From CAZEJS01 sp964512645 (GTDB taxonomy: Bacteria > Actinomycetota > Geothermincolia > Fen-727 > Anoxymicrobiaceae), in contig CAZEJS010000003.1 in assembly GCA_964512645.1 (NCBI GenBank), positions 102,682 to 166,681 of the forward strand: a DNA stretch of 64,000 nt. Direction: 5' to 3'. The translations under genes were made by a program, and so were the position numbers. Below are positions 17,515 through 25,818 of the stretch, piece after piece (the stretch's first letter is position 1; each line of letters opens with the position of its first letter). The notes below the pieces were generated by a model. It was not told where the DNA came from. It was given only the letters and a program-made list of their open reading frames with translations, and ran no database searches.

Positions 17515-18149
17515 CCGTCCCCCTTTCCGGCGGGCCAGGTGTCGCGCCATGAAGCGAGCAGCCTGTCCAGGGCCGAGACGAGCCGGTCGGCCGGCGGCGC
17601 GTACAGAGGTTCTGCCGCCAATACAGCCAGCACGCACCCGGAGGCGAGGAGAAATCCGCCGACGACATCCAGCGGATAATGCACCCCGGCGGCGACGCGC
17701 GCCACGCTCATGAGCGTGGCCAGCCCGAGCATGACCCCTCCCAGCCGGCGACGGTAGGCGAACACACCCAGGGCAAATGTGTAGCCGAGCGTCGCGGCGT
17801 TGGAAGGGAACGAAGAATCGGTGTTACGGTAGAAGAGCAGGTGAACCGCCTGGGTGGAGAACGGCCTGGGCCTGAAGAACAGGCTGTTAAGCCCGTACAG
17901 TATGGTCATAGACAGGGCGACGGCCGCCACGGTACAGATTATGCAGCGCACGGCCGTGACCCGGCCGGAGTGCTTACGTGACAACGGCAGCATCGCCAGG
18001 ACCATCAGGGCGAGGATTGCCGGAAGAACATGGTCGTCGGCGCCGAGGCGCACCAGCCAGTCCGTCACGGCGTTACTGCCGGCGATGGAGTTCAGGCCAC
18101 GGAACACCGCCCTGTCCAACGCTATGAGAAACTGAAAGAAGGCGCCCAT
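17511..18149 (-). CDS. PAP2-family membrane phosphatase-like protein with altered active site
   Basis: This 212-residue protein has five to six membrane segments and PAP2 motifs in order. FFRPRPF corresponds to motif 1 (KX6RP) with Asn where Lys is usual. SSFPSNAAT corresponds to motif 2 (PSGH) with the His replaced by Ala. RVAAGVHYPLD is motif 3 with Arg, His and Asp intact. Family members dephosphorylate lipid phosphates or undecaprenyl diphosphate; the loss of two motif residues makes activity uncertain. ATG 18149 has GGGAGG eight bases upstream and is preferred to TTG 18191. It is transcribed away from the pimA-like gene. Confidence 0.72.
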   Translation of the reverse strand: MGAFFQFLIALDRAVFRGLNSIAGSNAVTDWLVRLGADDHVLPAILALMVLAMLPLSRKHSGRVTAVRCIICTVAAVALSMTILYGLNSLFFRPRPFSTQAVHLLFYRNTDSSFPSNAATLGYTFALGVFAYRRRLGGVMLGLATLMSVARVAAGVHYPLDVVGGFLLASGCVLAVLAAEPLYAPPADRLVSALDRLLASWRDTWPAGKGDG

Positions 18150-18202
18150 GCGCCGCACCTCCCGGGTAGACGGGCGGGAGATTTCGAACAATGATTAAGA
18201 TA

Positions 18203-18214
18203 CCCGATATCGGG
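18203..18214. promoter_or_regulatory. 12-base perfect palindrome in the divergent PAP2/pimA intergenic region
   Basis: CCCGATATCGGG lies between the starts of the divergent PAP2-like gene (18149) and the pimA-like gene (18235). The position suits a shared operator. No clear promoter hexamers could be assigned around it. Confidence 0.3.
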
Positions 18215-18234
18215 CGCAGTTGCATGGTGGTGTT

Positions 18235-19326
18235 ATGAAGGTAGCCCTTGTCTCGCCGTACTCGTGGGCGCACCCCGGCGGCGTTAACAACCACATATCC
18301 GGGCTCGCGGGGAGACTGGCGGGCCGCGGGCACTCGGTGACGATCATCGCCCCCGAAGCGACCGGGCACTGCGCGGCTGAGCGCCTTGTCGACGCCGGGC
18401 GCTCGGTGCCGGTGCCGGCGAACGGCTCGGTGGCGCGCCTCGCGCTGGCGCCCGGCACTTCCGGGCGCGTCCGCCGCGCGATTGAGCGGGGCGGGTTTGA
18501 GGTCGTCCACGTACACGAGCCCATGGTCCCGATGATATCGATCGCCGCTGTCCGCGCCGCCGACTGCCGGGTGGTCGCGACTTTCCATTCGGCCGGGGAC
18601 GGGCCTTCCGTCCTCTACCGGCTTGCCGCGGCGTGCATCCCCGGCGTCCCCGGGAGGCTGGATGTCCGGATCGCCGTGTCGGAGGCCGCGCGCGATCAGG
18701 CGGCGCGCTACCTTCCCGGGGAGTACCTCGTCGTGCCCAACGGGGTGGAGGTGGAGAGGTTTTCCGGGGCGCCGCGCACCGGGCGCTCCGACGGTGCTCC
18801 CGAGATCCTCTTCGTCGGCAGGAACGAACCGCGAAAAGGGTTATCGGTGCTCCTGGACGCCTTTCCGGAGGTGTGCCGGAGGGTGCCGGGCGCCCGCTTG
18901 AAGATAATCGGTTCCGGCGTAACCGGGGCGTCGATAGCGCAGTCCCTCGCACCGCCGCTCCGGGACCGGGTAACCGTCCTCGGGTTCGTGGAGAACGAGG
19001 AACTCCCCGGTCACTACGCGGCGGCGGACGTCTTCTGCGCGCCGGCGCTGGGAGGAGAGAGTTTCGGGATAGTCCTCGTCGAGGCGATGGCCGCGGGTAC
19101 CCCCGTGGTTGCCTCGGACATCCCCGGTTACAGGGCCGTGGTGGAGCAGGCCGGCGGGGGCGTGCTGTTCCAGTCCGGTCGGCCCTCCGACCTGGCGGGG
19201 AAGCTCTCGGCCCTTCTGGCCGACGCCCGGCGGCGGGAGGCAATCGCGGCGAAGGGAAGCCGGGGCGTGGAGCGGTTCTCCTGGGAGGCGGTAACCCCCC
19301 GCATCGAGTCCATCTACCGCGGCTGA
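18235..19326 (+). CDS. pimA: GT4 family glycosyltransferase, probable phosphatidylinositol mannosyltransferase (PimA-like)
   Basis: This 363-residue GT-B glycosyltransferase begins MKVALVSPYSWAHPGGVNNHI, close to the PimA opening (xVCPYSxxxPGGVQxHV). It has VVHVHEPMVP, the acceptor/donor domain FVGRNEPRKGLSVLLDAF and the EX7E-type motif GESFGIVLVEAMAAGTPVVASD. PimA transfers mannose from GDP-mannose to phosphatidylinositol. The assignment rests on that sequence plus the neighbouring CDP-alcohol transferase and PatA-like genes; another GT4 hexosyltransferase is the alternative. I chose ATG 18235 rather than TTG 18220 because it gives the family N-terminus and has GGTGG upstream. Confidence 0.8.
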   Translation: MKVALVSPYSWAHPGGVNNHISGLAGRLAGRGHSVTIIAPEATGHCAAERLVDAGRSVPVPANGSVARLALAPGTSGRVRRAIERGGFEVVHVHEPMVPMISIAAVRAADCRVVATFHSAGDGPSVLYRLAAACIPGVPGRLDVRIAVSEAARDQAARYLPGEYLVVPNGVEVERFSGAPRTGRSDGAPEILFVGRNEPRKGLSVLLDAFPEVCRRVPGARLKIIGSGVTGASIAQSLAPPLRDRVTVLGFVENEELPGHYAAADVFCAPALGGESFGIVLVEAMAAGTPVVASDIPGYRAVVEQAGGGVLFQSGRPSDLAGKLSALLADARRREAIAAKGSRGVERFSWEAVTPRIESIYRG

Positions 19327-19437
19327 CGCGAAGTTGCCCGAAGTGGACAGGCGGACGGCGGCCCTGCGCGTTCCGGAAGCCGATACCCGCCGACCGCATC
19401 GCGACGCCCGGCGCCCCGAACCCCTTCGAGCGCGCCG

Positions 19438-20823
19438 CTACATCGGTGGCTTGATTTCGACGGGTGCGTTGAAGCCGGAAAGAGACGCTTCGATATGGCA
19501 GTCGAACCGCCCCAGCTTGATTGTCTCCAGGCCGGCGGCGTCAACGCGGACGTGCCGTACGTACTTCGTCTGAGGATCGACCCATATCTCAACCGCTGAG
19601 GCGGTGGCCTCGGTGGTCTCCACGCCGGGGAAGAAGCTCCCGGCGAACCGGGCGCCCCCTTCGTATGCGACATGGTCGCACTCGACTCCGTCCACCACCT
19701 GCCGGTCGATGAACCGGGAGCCGGAAACGTCGGAGAACAGCGCGGCGGAGGTGAAGTCGGGACCCGAGGGGCCGAGGGAAGCCTCCCACCTCCCCGCCGC
19801 GGTCGATTTGCACGTCCTGCCGGATGCGGTGACGTACTCAACCGCGGGATGGTAGACGGCGTCGGCGAACGCAGCCCTCGAATCGCCGTCGCGTGATACG
19901 TCTGCGGCCACTGCCGTCGCGACGCTGCCGGCCTTCTCGGTGTTCATCAGCACCTCGGCCTGGAGGTGGAAGGACCCCAGCCCATGCATGGCGCGCCTTG
20001 AGACCTCGAGAAGTTTGCGGGCGTCCGATTTGAAGTGGTTCCCGCCGGCGAACAGGTAGGCCAGGGCGAGCAGCACAAGTATTCCCCCGAGGGCCCCCAC
20101 GATGATCCTCGGGGTGATCGCATCCAGCACCGTCTTGAGAAATGACAGGTCGGGCATCGACACCGTCCGGCCGGTGCGCGGGCCGGGCGCGGACGCGGCC
20201 CTTCCGGGCGAGCGTCCGGGACCTGGCCGCCTCGGGACGGGCGGCATTGCGGGCGCCGGGGGAGGAAATTTTTCGGGTCGCATTCCGGCCTGGAAGCCAG
20301 CGTCGCCGAGGGCGGGAGGCAGGCCGGTTATTGATCCGGGCACATCGTGCCCCGGTGGCCCGCGCCGGTTGTCTTTCTCGGGGCGCCGGGAGCTACTTCG
20401 GGTGCGCTTTCCGCGCCGTCGCCCTTCGACTTCTGAGCCGGCGAGGGCGTTCCCCGAGGTCATGATCGAGAAAGCGTCGGAAACGGCAGGACCTGAAGGC
20501 GCATGACCGCCGCCACCGCCGATCATGTAACCGCCGGTATCGGGCCCGCGGCCGGCGAAGGTGTCGTCCAGGTCAGGTGCCGGCGCGGCAAGTCCCGGCT
20601 TGCGCGCCCAACTGGGCGGCTCATCGAAAACCCCGGCTCCGAGAGCCGGTTTTTCCGGGGCCGTCTCCTCTACAGGTCCTTTGCCGACGGCGCTCCCGGA
20701 GAGGGCGTTGCCGACCAGCGGGATACTCTCCCCGCCGCCCTCGCCCCTGACGTCGAGGCGGCACTTCATGCAGAACTCCGCCATGTCGGGGTTCAGAAAG
20801 CCACAGCGCGCGCATGTTTTCAA
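19438..20823 (-). CDS. Zinc-ribbon, single-pass membrane protein with LppX/LprG-like C-terminal domain
   Basis: The protein has 461 residues. A cytoplasmic zinc ribbon sits at the N-terminus (C4xxC7 and C18xxC21). A long low-complexity Pro/Gly/Arg-rich linker runs to about residue 235. One membrane segment (IIVGALGGILVLLALAYLF) follows, then an extracytoplasmic domain of about 200 residues with DGVECDHVAYEG and IWVDPQTKYVRHVRV. The last domain resembles LppX/LprAFG or LolA-type lipid-binding lipoproteins. In mycobacteria LprG handles phosphatidylinositol-mannoside glycolipids, so its position beside a pimA homologue is suggestive. TTG 20823 follows GGAGG. The assignment of the C-terminal domain is moderate. 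Confidence 0.6.
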   Translation of the reverse strand: MKTCARCGFLNPDMAEFCMKCRLDVRGEGGGESIPLVGNALSGSAVGKGPVEETAPEKPALGAGVFDEPPSWARKPGLAAPAPDLDDTFAGRGPDTGGYMIGGGGGHAPSGPAVSDAFSIMTSGNALAGSEVEGRRRGKRTRSSSRRPEKDNRRGPPGHDVPGSITGLPPALGDAGFQAGMRPEKFPPPAPAMPPVPRRPGPGRSPGRAASAPGPRTGRTVSMPDLSFLKTVLDAITPRIIVGALGGILVLLALAYLFAGGNHFKSDARKLLEVSRRAMHGLGSFHLQAEVLMNTEKAGSVATAVAADVSRDGDSRAAFADAVYHPAVEYVTASGRTCKSTAAGRWEASLGPSGPDFTSAALFSDVSGSRFIDRQVVDGVECDHVAYEGGARFAGSFFPGVETTEATASAVEIWVDPQTKYVRHVRVDAAGLETIKLGRFDCHIEASLSGFNAPVEIKPPM

Positions 20824-20961
20824 AAGCGACCTCCGTTGGGTGGTGGCCCGGGGGGCAGCAACACCCCGCCAGGCCCGCAGGCCTCAGCGATAGTAGCATT
20901 CTACCAAGATGGAGTCCCGCCAGGAACGCGAGGACTACGGGGGAGAAGGAACGGGCCGGGT

Positions 20962-20990
20962 TTGGTCGCCGGTTTGGCGGTTGGTATACT
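20962..20990 (+). promoter_or_regulatory. Predicted promoter of the IMPase-family gene
   Basis: TTGGTC (20962-20967) and TATACT (20985-20990) are spaced by 17 bases. The start codon lies 35 bases after the -10 box. The region is divergent with the zinc-ribbon protein gene, which has a possible -10 TAGAAT on the minus strand at 20898-20903. Confidence 0.6.
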
Positions 20991-21024
20991 GGCTTACGTC
21001 CGGTTGGCGCGCGAGAGGTGTTTC

Positions 21025-22005
21025 ATGGATGACCCCTGGGTTGAGAACGAAGACCTCGTGATCTGCGTCCACGCCCTGTGCGAGGCGGTTCGTGAGGTCG
21101 TGAGGCCCTGCCTGGGAACCGCTTCCGCCAGGGGGCTGGAGGGGCGGGGGGCATCGGGCGATGCCACCTTCGGCATTGACGAGGTGGCCGAGCGCAGGGT
21201 GGAGGCATTCCTCGAATCCCGGGAGAACATCGCTTACTACACGGAAGACAGGGGACTGGTCTCGCGGGAGGAAGCTGATTACCTGTTCGTCATAGACCCC
21301 ATTGACGGTACCCGCCCGGCCGCCGCGGGGCTGGAGTCCTGCTGCGTATCCGTCGCGGTGGCGGCCCTCGACGGGCGGGACCCCGCTTCGTTGACTCTGG
21401 GGGACGTCTTCCTGGGCGTGGTCTCGGAGATAAAGACGCGGGCGTCGTTCACCGCTGTCAAGGGCGCGGGCGCCGTCCTGGAGATTGAAGGGAAACGGGT
21501 CTCACCGGTGCTCAGCTCCACTTCCGAGATCAACCGGATGTTCTGGACGGCGGGATACCGGGGCCGGCCCGCCGGTCCCCTCACGAAGGTCATCTCCGAG
21601 CTGATAGACAGGTCGTCTGTGGACGGTGGCTACTTCGACCTCGGCAGCGCGACGTACTCCATCACCAGGATATTGACCGGCCAGATGGACGTCTACGTGG
21701 ACGTGGGCCAGCGAATGGTAGAGGAGATACCGGGGCTAGAGAAGGCGTTCCTCGAGGTGGGTCACGGTAGTGTTCTCAACAACCACCCGTATGACCTCGC
21801 GGCCGCCGTGCTGATCGCCCGGGAGTGCGGGGCGCTGGTGACGGACGCGGCCGGAGCGGCTCTTGACGGAAGGCCGCTGGTGCCCTCCGGGGGCGGAGGC
21901 CAGCTCTCCACGCTGGCCGCGTCGAACCCCGGGCTGCACGCCGCCGTGCTCGAGAAGCTGGACGCGGGGATGGACGCGCTCGCCCGTGATTACGGGCGCT
22001 GCTGA
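21025..22005 (+). CDS. Inositol monophosphatase / FBPase-family phosphatase
   Basis: This 326-residue Mg2+-dependent phosphatase-family protein has an N-terminal ATFGIDEVAERRVEAFL segment. Motif 1 is altered to YYTEDRG. The metal-binding motif is IDPIDGTRP at about residues 91-99, and the C-terminal PYDLAAAVLIARECGALVTD corresponds to the WDxAAG motif. Substrates in the family include inositol phosphate, fructose bisphosphate and PAP. Given the phosphatidylinositol genes just upstream, inositol metabolism is a reasonable inference. ATG 21025 is preceded by GAGAGGTG and by a good promoter; the longer frame upstream crosses that promoter and is rejected. Confidence 0.78.
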   Translation: MDDPWVENEDLVICVHALCEAVREVVRPCLGTASARGLEGRGASGDATFGIDEVAERRVEAFLESRENIAYYTEDRGLVSREEADYLFVIDPIDGTRPAAAGLESCCVSVAVAALDGRDPASLTLGDVFLGVVSEIKTRASFTAVKGAGAVLEIEGKRVSPVLSSTSEINRMFWTAGYRGRPAGPLTKVISELIDRSSVDGGYFDLGSATYSITRILTGQMDVYVDVGQRMVEEIPGLEKAFLEVGHGSVLNNHPYDLAAAVLIARECGALVTDAAGAALDGRPLVPSGGGGQLSTLAASNPGLHAAVLEKLDAGMDALARDYGRC

Positions 22006-22017
22006 CGGGCGGCGAAC

Positions 22018-22659
22018 ATGGGTTCCCTCGCCGCGATATTCTTCTCCTCCATGCTCATCGGGTTCACGGGCGCGCTGATGCCCGGACCGATGTTCTCGGT
22101 GTGCGTCTCCGAGTCGTACAAGAAAGGCTTCCTTGCCGGTCCGGTGATGGTGCTCGGCCACGCGATTCCCGAACTGTGCCTGGCCATCCTCTTCGCCCTC
22201 GGACTGAACAGGTTCCTCGAGGACAAGGCCGTGGTAGGGGTCATCAGCGTCCTGGGGGGGGCTTTTCTGGTATGGCTCGCCTTCAGTGTCTTCGGCGAGG
22301 CGCGCCAGGGGATAACCGTCGACCTTACCGTGAAGCAGGATGTCGGATGGGGGCCCCTCGTCGGGGGGCTCTGGTCGAGCGTGTCCAATCCGGGATGGAT
22401 CGTCTGGTGGGCGACGATCGGCGCCCAGTACATAGTGTTATCGTTGAAGCACGGCATCATTGGAATGGTCGTGTTCTTCGCGGGACACGAGATGGCGGAC
22501 CTGATATGGTACTCCTCGGTGAGTTTCCTGGTGTCCAGGGGTCGCGGCAGGATACCGGACAGGTTCTACCACGCCGTCCTCTACGCGTGCTCGGCGCTCG
22601 TACTGGTGTTCGCGGTCATGTTCATACTCAACGGCATCAGGCAGCTCGCGCGGATTTGA
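22018..22659 (+). CDS. LysE/RhtB-family exporter
   Basis: This 213-residue membrane protein has about six hydrophobic segments. The N-terminal pattern GFTGALMPGPMFSVCVSESYKKGFLAGPVMVLGHA is the mark of LysE-type amino-acid exporters (NxxPGP-like motif with a following Gly-rich segment). It starts 12 bases after the IMPase-family gene and is probably co-transcribed with it. The substrate cannot be told. Confidence 0.82.
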   Translation: MGSLAAIFFSSMLIGFTGALMPGPMFSVCVSESYKKGFLAGPVMVLGHAIPELCLAILFALGLNRFLEDKAVVGVISVLGGAFLVWLAFSVFGEARQGITVDLTVKQDVGWGPLVGGLWSSVSNPGWIVWWATIGAQYIVLSLKHGIIGMVVFFAGHEMADLIWYSSVSFLVSRGRGRIPDRFYHAVLYACSALVLVFAVMFILNGIRQLARI

Positions 22660-22709
22660 ACAGGGGACGTCGTTCGCCTCCCGCTCCGGACTCGCACTCA
22701 TGCTCCGGC

Positions 22710-22760
22710 CGGCCGCCGCTCATGCGGCCGCGCCCCTTCGGGGAACGGCCCCAGGGGCCG
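22710..22760 (+). other. Three consecutive hairpins between the LysE-type gene and lemA
   Basis: CGGCCGC (22710-22716) pairs with GCGGCCG (22724-22730). CCC-TTCG-GGG forms a tetraloop hairpin at 22734-22743. CGGCCCC-A-GGGGCCG lies at 22746-22760. They may end the upstream transcript, but no T-run follows. The lemA promoter begins 12 bases later. Confidence 0.4.
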
Positions 22761-22771
22761 GACGGCGCCCC

Positions 22772-22800
22772 TTCACGCCCGTGCGAGGCTGTTGTAGAAT
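22772..22800 (+). promoter_or_regulatory. Predicted promoter of lemA-htpX
   Basis: TTCACG (22772-22777) and TAGAAT (22795-22800) have 17-base spacing and match four and five of six consensus bases. The lemA start is 32 bases downstream, preceded by AAGGAGG. Confidence 0.6.
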
Positions 22801-22831
22801 CAGGCGACGGTAAATACTAAGGAGGCACTTT

Positions 22832-23395
22832 ATGTGGTGGTTGTGGGTCCTTCTGGGTGTGGTCGTACTTCTCGCCATCGGTTACCTCATCCTTCTCTAC
22901 AACAGGCTGATCCGTTACCGGAACCGGGTGGACAACGCCTGGCACCAGATCGACGTGCAACTGAACCGGCGGGCCGACCTCATCCCTAACCTCGTCGAGA
23001 CCGTGAAAGGTTACGCCGCGCACGAGAAGAGCACTTTCGAGATGGTGACGAAAGCGCGCGCCGCGTTGATGAGCGCCGGCACGGTGGCGGAGAGCGCCAA
23101 AGCCGAGGGCATGGTCTCCGAGGCCCTCAAGTCGCTATTCGCGGTGGCGGAGAACTACCCGGAGCTGAAGGCGAACCAGAACTTCCTGGCCCTGCAGGAC
23201 GAGCTTGCGGGAACCGAGAACAAGATCGCCTACTCGCGCCAGTTCTACAACGATTCCCTCATGGCTTACAACACCGCGCGCCAGAAGTTCCCGGCGAACG
23301 TGCTCTACGGAAGCCGCACCTTCGGGGAGCAGCGCGATTACTTCGAGCCCGAGACGCCGGCCTACAAGGAAGTGCCGAAGGTGGAGTTCAGCTAG
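22832..23395 (+). CDS. lemA: LemA family protein
   Basis: This 187-residue protein has one N-terminal membrane segment (WVLLGVVVLLAIGYLILLYN) followed by the family motif RVDNAWHQIDVQLNRRADLIPNLVETVKGYAAHE. It ends with ARQKFPANVLYG and a short tail. LemA is a helical bundle facing the outside; its function is not established. Pairing with htpX, as here, is common and suggests a membrane quality-control role. A strong ribosome-binding site AAGGAGG precedes ATG 22832. Confidence 0.92.
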   Translation: MWWLWVLLGVVVLLAIGYLILLYNRLIRYRNRVDNAWHQIDVQLNRRADLIPNLVETVKGYAAHEKSTFEMVTKARAALMSAGTVAESAKAEGMVSEALKSLFAVAENYPELKANQNFLALQDELAGTENKIAYSRQFYNDSLMAYNTARQKFPANVLYGSRTFGEQRDYFEPETPAYKEVPKVEFS

Positions 23396-23483
23396 GCCGG
23401 ACGGTTCCGAAACAACAACGCGAGGCGGTCGTGGTTCCCGGGTGACCAGCGGGGCGCGGCCGCCGCTTACGAAAGGTGCGCGA

Positions 23484-24419
23484 TTGTACGAAGAGATTTC
23501 ACACAACAAGTGGAGGTCGGGTCTTCTCCTGGGCTTCTTCATCGTATTCGTCGTAGGACTGGGGTTCGTCATCGGGTTGGCCTGGGGGGGCACGGCGCAC
23601 CCCTACTACGCTTTCGTCGGCCTGGCCATTGGTTTCGGCATATCCTTCGTCATGGGCGCGCTCAGCTACTGGTCAAGCGACAAGGTGGCCCTCGCGGTGT
23701 CGGGGGCGGTTCCCATCGACGACGATCCCCGGTGGATAAGATACCGGAACGCCGTGGAGGGCCTCGCGATAGCCGCGGGTGTCCCGACCCCGCGCATCTA
23801 CGTTATCGACGATCCCGCCCCCAACGCGTTCGCGACCGGCCGGAACCCCCAGAACTCGGCTATCGCCGCCACCACCGGCCTGCTGGAGATGATGAACGAC
23901 CAGGAGCTCCAGGGGGTGGTCGCCCATGAGATGTCGCACGTGAAGAATTACGACATCCTCATCCTCAGCATGACCATCGTCCTGGTCGGGACGGTGGTGA
24001 TGATCTCGGACATCTTTCTGAGGACCTTCTGGTTCTCGGACAGCGACAGCGACAGCGGCAGCGCCGGTATAATCATGCTGCTGATAGGCATAGCACTGGC
24101 CATCCTCGCCCCGATAATCGCCCAGCTCGTCAAGCTGGCGATCGGCAGGAAGCGGGAGTACCTCGCCGACGCCAGCGGCGCGTTGCTGACCAGGTATCCG
24201 CCGGGCCTCGCCAACGCGCTCCGTAAGCTCGACGCCGACCCCAGGCAGCTCCGGAGGGCCAACAAGGCGACGGCTCACCTTTACATCTCCCAGCCGCTCA
24301 AGACCGGGCGCGGCGAGAAGGGAAGCTGCCTCAACCGCATGTTCGACACTCATCCCCCTATCGAGGAGCGCATAGCGAGGCTGGACGCGATGGCCGGCCA
24401 GTTCCAGGAAGTGCGCTAG
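23484..24419 (+). CDS. htpX: Membrane zinc metalloprotease HtpX
   Basis: This 311-residue M48-family protease has two N-terminal membrane segments. The zinc motif HEMSH lies at about residue 149 in QGVVAHEMSHVKNYD, with two further membrane segments and the third-ligand region RKREYLADASGALLTRYP. It ends with FDTHPPIEERIARLDAM, normal for HtpX. The start is TTG 23484 with GAAAGGTG upstream, giving LYEEISHNKWRS, the family N-terminus. Upstream extensions are out-of-frame shadow of lemA. Confidence 0.92.
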   Translation: MYEEISHNKWRSGLLLGFFIVFVVGLGFVIGLAWGGTAHPYYAFVGLAIGFGISFVMGALSYWSSDKVALAVSGAVPIDDDPRWIRYRNAVEGLAIAAGVPTPRIYVIDDPAPNAFATGRNPQNSAIAATTGLLEMMNDQELQGVVAHEMSHVKNYDILILSMTIVLVGTVVMISDIFLRTFWFSDSDSDSGSAGIIMLLIGIALAILAPIIAQLVKLAIGRKREYLADASGALLTRYPPGLANALRKLDADPRQLRRANKATAHLYISQPLKTGRGEKGSCLNRMFDTHPPIEERIARLDAMAGQFQEVR

Positions 24420-24553
24420 GCCCCCGGATCCCTGGCGGTTTCGTGAAACAACCTCTCTTTTCCGCGCGTCTCGTAGGTGCGGAGGCGCCCGGAGTTGAAA
24501 GCTCGAGTGTGGAGTCGCAGGAGTGTAGCCGGGCACGTCTTTTCTCTCCCGTG

Positions 24554-24571
24554 CTCCACGTGACTGTGGAG
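24554..24571 (+). other. Small hairpin before the DUF3048 lipoprotein gene
   Basis: CTCCAC (24554-24559) and GTGGAG (24566-24571) flank a six-base loop, 29 bases before the GTG start at 24600. The rest of the 180-base gap 24420-24599 shows no gene and no clear promoter. Confidence 0.3.
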
Positions 24572-24599
24572 TGTCACCATTGAAAGAGGACAAGAGGCT

Positions 24600-25724
24600 G
24601 TGAAGCGCAGACGCATGCGGACCGTCGCGGTCGCCGTGCTGGCCCTGGCCGTGCTCACGGCGTGTAGCGCCGGTGGGTGCTCCTGGTTCTCCGGGAAGAA
24701 GCCGCAGAAGGAGGAAAGGGCGACCCCGGCCGCGCCGAAGCCCGCAACGTGCCCGTTCTGCGGCACGGTTCCCGAGGATCCCCTGCTCATCCAGCGCAGG
24801 CCCATCGGTATCAAGATCGAGAACGACCCCGCGGCCCGCCCGCAGTCCGGCCTCGACAGGGCGTGCGTCATCTACGAGGAGGAGTGCGAGGGAGGCGTCA
24901 CCAGGTTCCTGGCCATCTACCTGGACAAGAACGCTGAATCGCTCGGCCCCGTGCGCAGCGCCAGGCCCGCCGACGTGGACATCGCCTTTCCCTTCAACCC
25001 CCTCTTCTGCCACTGCGGCGGAGCGCCGCCTACTATCTCAATGGTCAAGGCTTCCGGGATTCCCGACCTCGACGAGATGTCCTGGCCCGGGGCCTACTGG
25101 CGCTCCGGGAGCCGCAGGGCGCCGCACAACCTCTACTCGTCGACGACGAGGCTGAGGCAGGCGGGCGAAGCGACCTATCCTTACCAGGGAACGCCCGCCG
25201 CGCCGTTCGTGTACCTTTCGGACGACGAGCAGGCCAGGATGGAATCTGACCGCTCCAGGCAGATCAGGAAAGACCTCGCCAACCAGGCCCGTCCGGATCC
25301 CGATTACGTGCCTGCCTTCACCGTCGTCACCAACGTGCATATTCCGTACGACCCTATCTGCGTGGTCGACTACCGTTACGATTCGAGCACCGGGAGGTTC
25401 CTGAGGTTTGTACAGGGCAGGCCGCATACCGAGCTGACGACCGGGCAGCAGCTCAACGCCGACACCGTCATCGTGCAGTACGTGACCACCACCCCGTCGG
25501 GCATCGTCGACGTCAACAAAGCGGACACTCCCAACCTGGGCATCCTGGGCGCCGGGCGGGCCCAGGTCTTCGTCAGGGGCAGGGTCATCGAGGCAGAATG
25601 GTCCAAACCGGCGCGGGACGTCCACACCTCGTTCACCGACTCCGCGGGCAGGGCCGTCAGGATCAAGCCCGGGACCACCTGGGTCGAGCTGGTCCCCACG
25701 GGCATGTCCGTCACCTTCAACTGA
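24600..25724 (+). CDS. DUF3048 (YerB-like) lipoprotein
   Basis: The protein has 374 residues. The N-terminal signal peptide has a lipobox LTAC (Cys22). A short linker with CPFC precedes the DUF3048 pattern: RRPIGIKIENDPAARPQSGL, a segment with EEECEGGVTRFLAIY, then GPVRSARPADVDIA and HNLYSST. The family occurs in Gram-positive bacteria as surface lipoproteins of unknown function. The start GTG 24600 gives MKRRRMRTVAVAVLALAVL. The long antisense frames here are shadows. Confidence 0.82.
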   Translation: MKRRRMRTVAVAVLALAVLTACSAGGCSWFSGKKPQKEERATPAAPKPATCPFCGTVPEDPLLIQRRPIGIKIENDPAARPQSGLDRACVIYEEECEGGVTRFLAIYLDKNAESLGPVRSARPADVDIAFPFNPLFCHCGGAPPTISMVKASGIPDLDEMSWPGAYWRSGSRRAPHNLYSSTTRLRQAGEATYPYQGTPAAPFVYLSDDEQARMESDRSRQIRKDLANQARPDPDYVPAFTVVTNVHIPYDPICVVDYRYDSSTGRFLRFVQGRPHTELTTGQQLNADTVIVQYVTTTPSGIVDVNKADTPNLGILGAGRAQVFVRGRVIEAEWSKPARDVHTSFTDSAGRAVRIKPGTTWVELVPTGMSVTFN

Positions 25725-25760
25725 TGCGCCGCCGGCGCCGGGCGCGGAACGCGGGTCCAA

Positions 25761-25789
25761 TTGCAGGCCATTACTCTATTGGATATCAT
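25761..25789 (+). promoter_or_regulatory. Predicted promoter of pdxS
   Basis: TTGCAG (25761-25766) and TATCAT (25784-25789) have 17-base spacing. The pdxS ATG is 30 bases further on. Confidence 0.5.
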
Positions 25790-25818
25790 AAAATCAAGAC
25801 GCGACGAGAGGTTGAACC

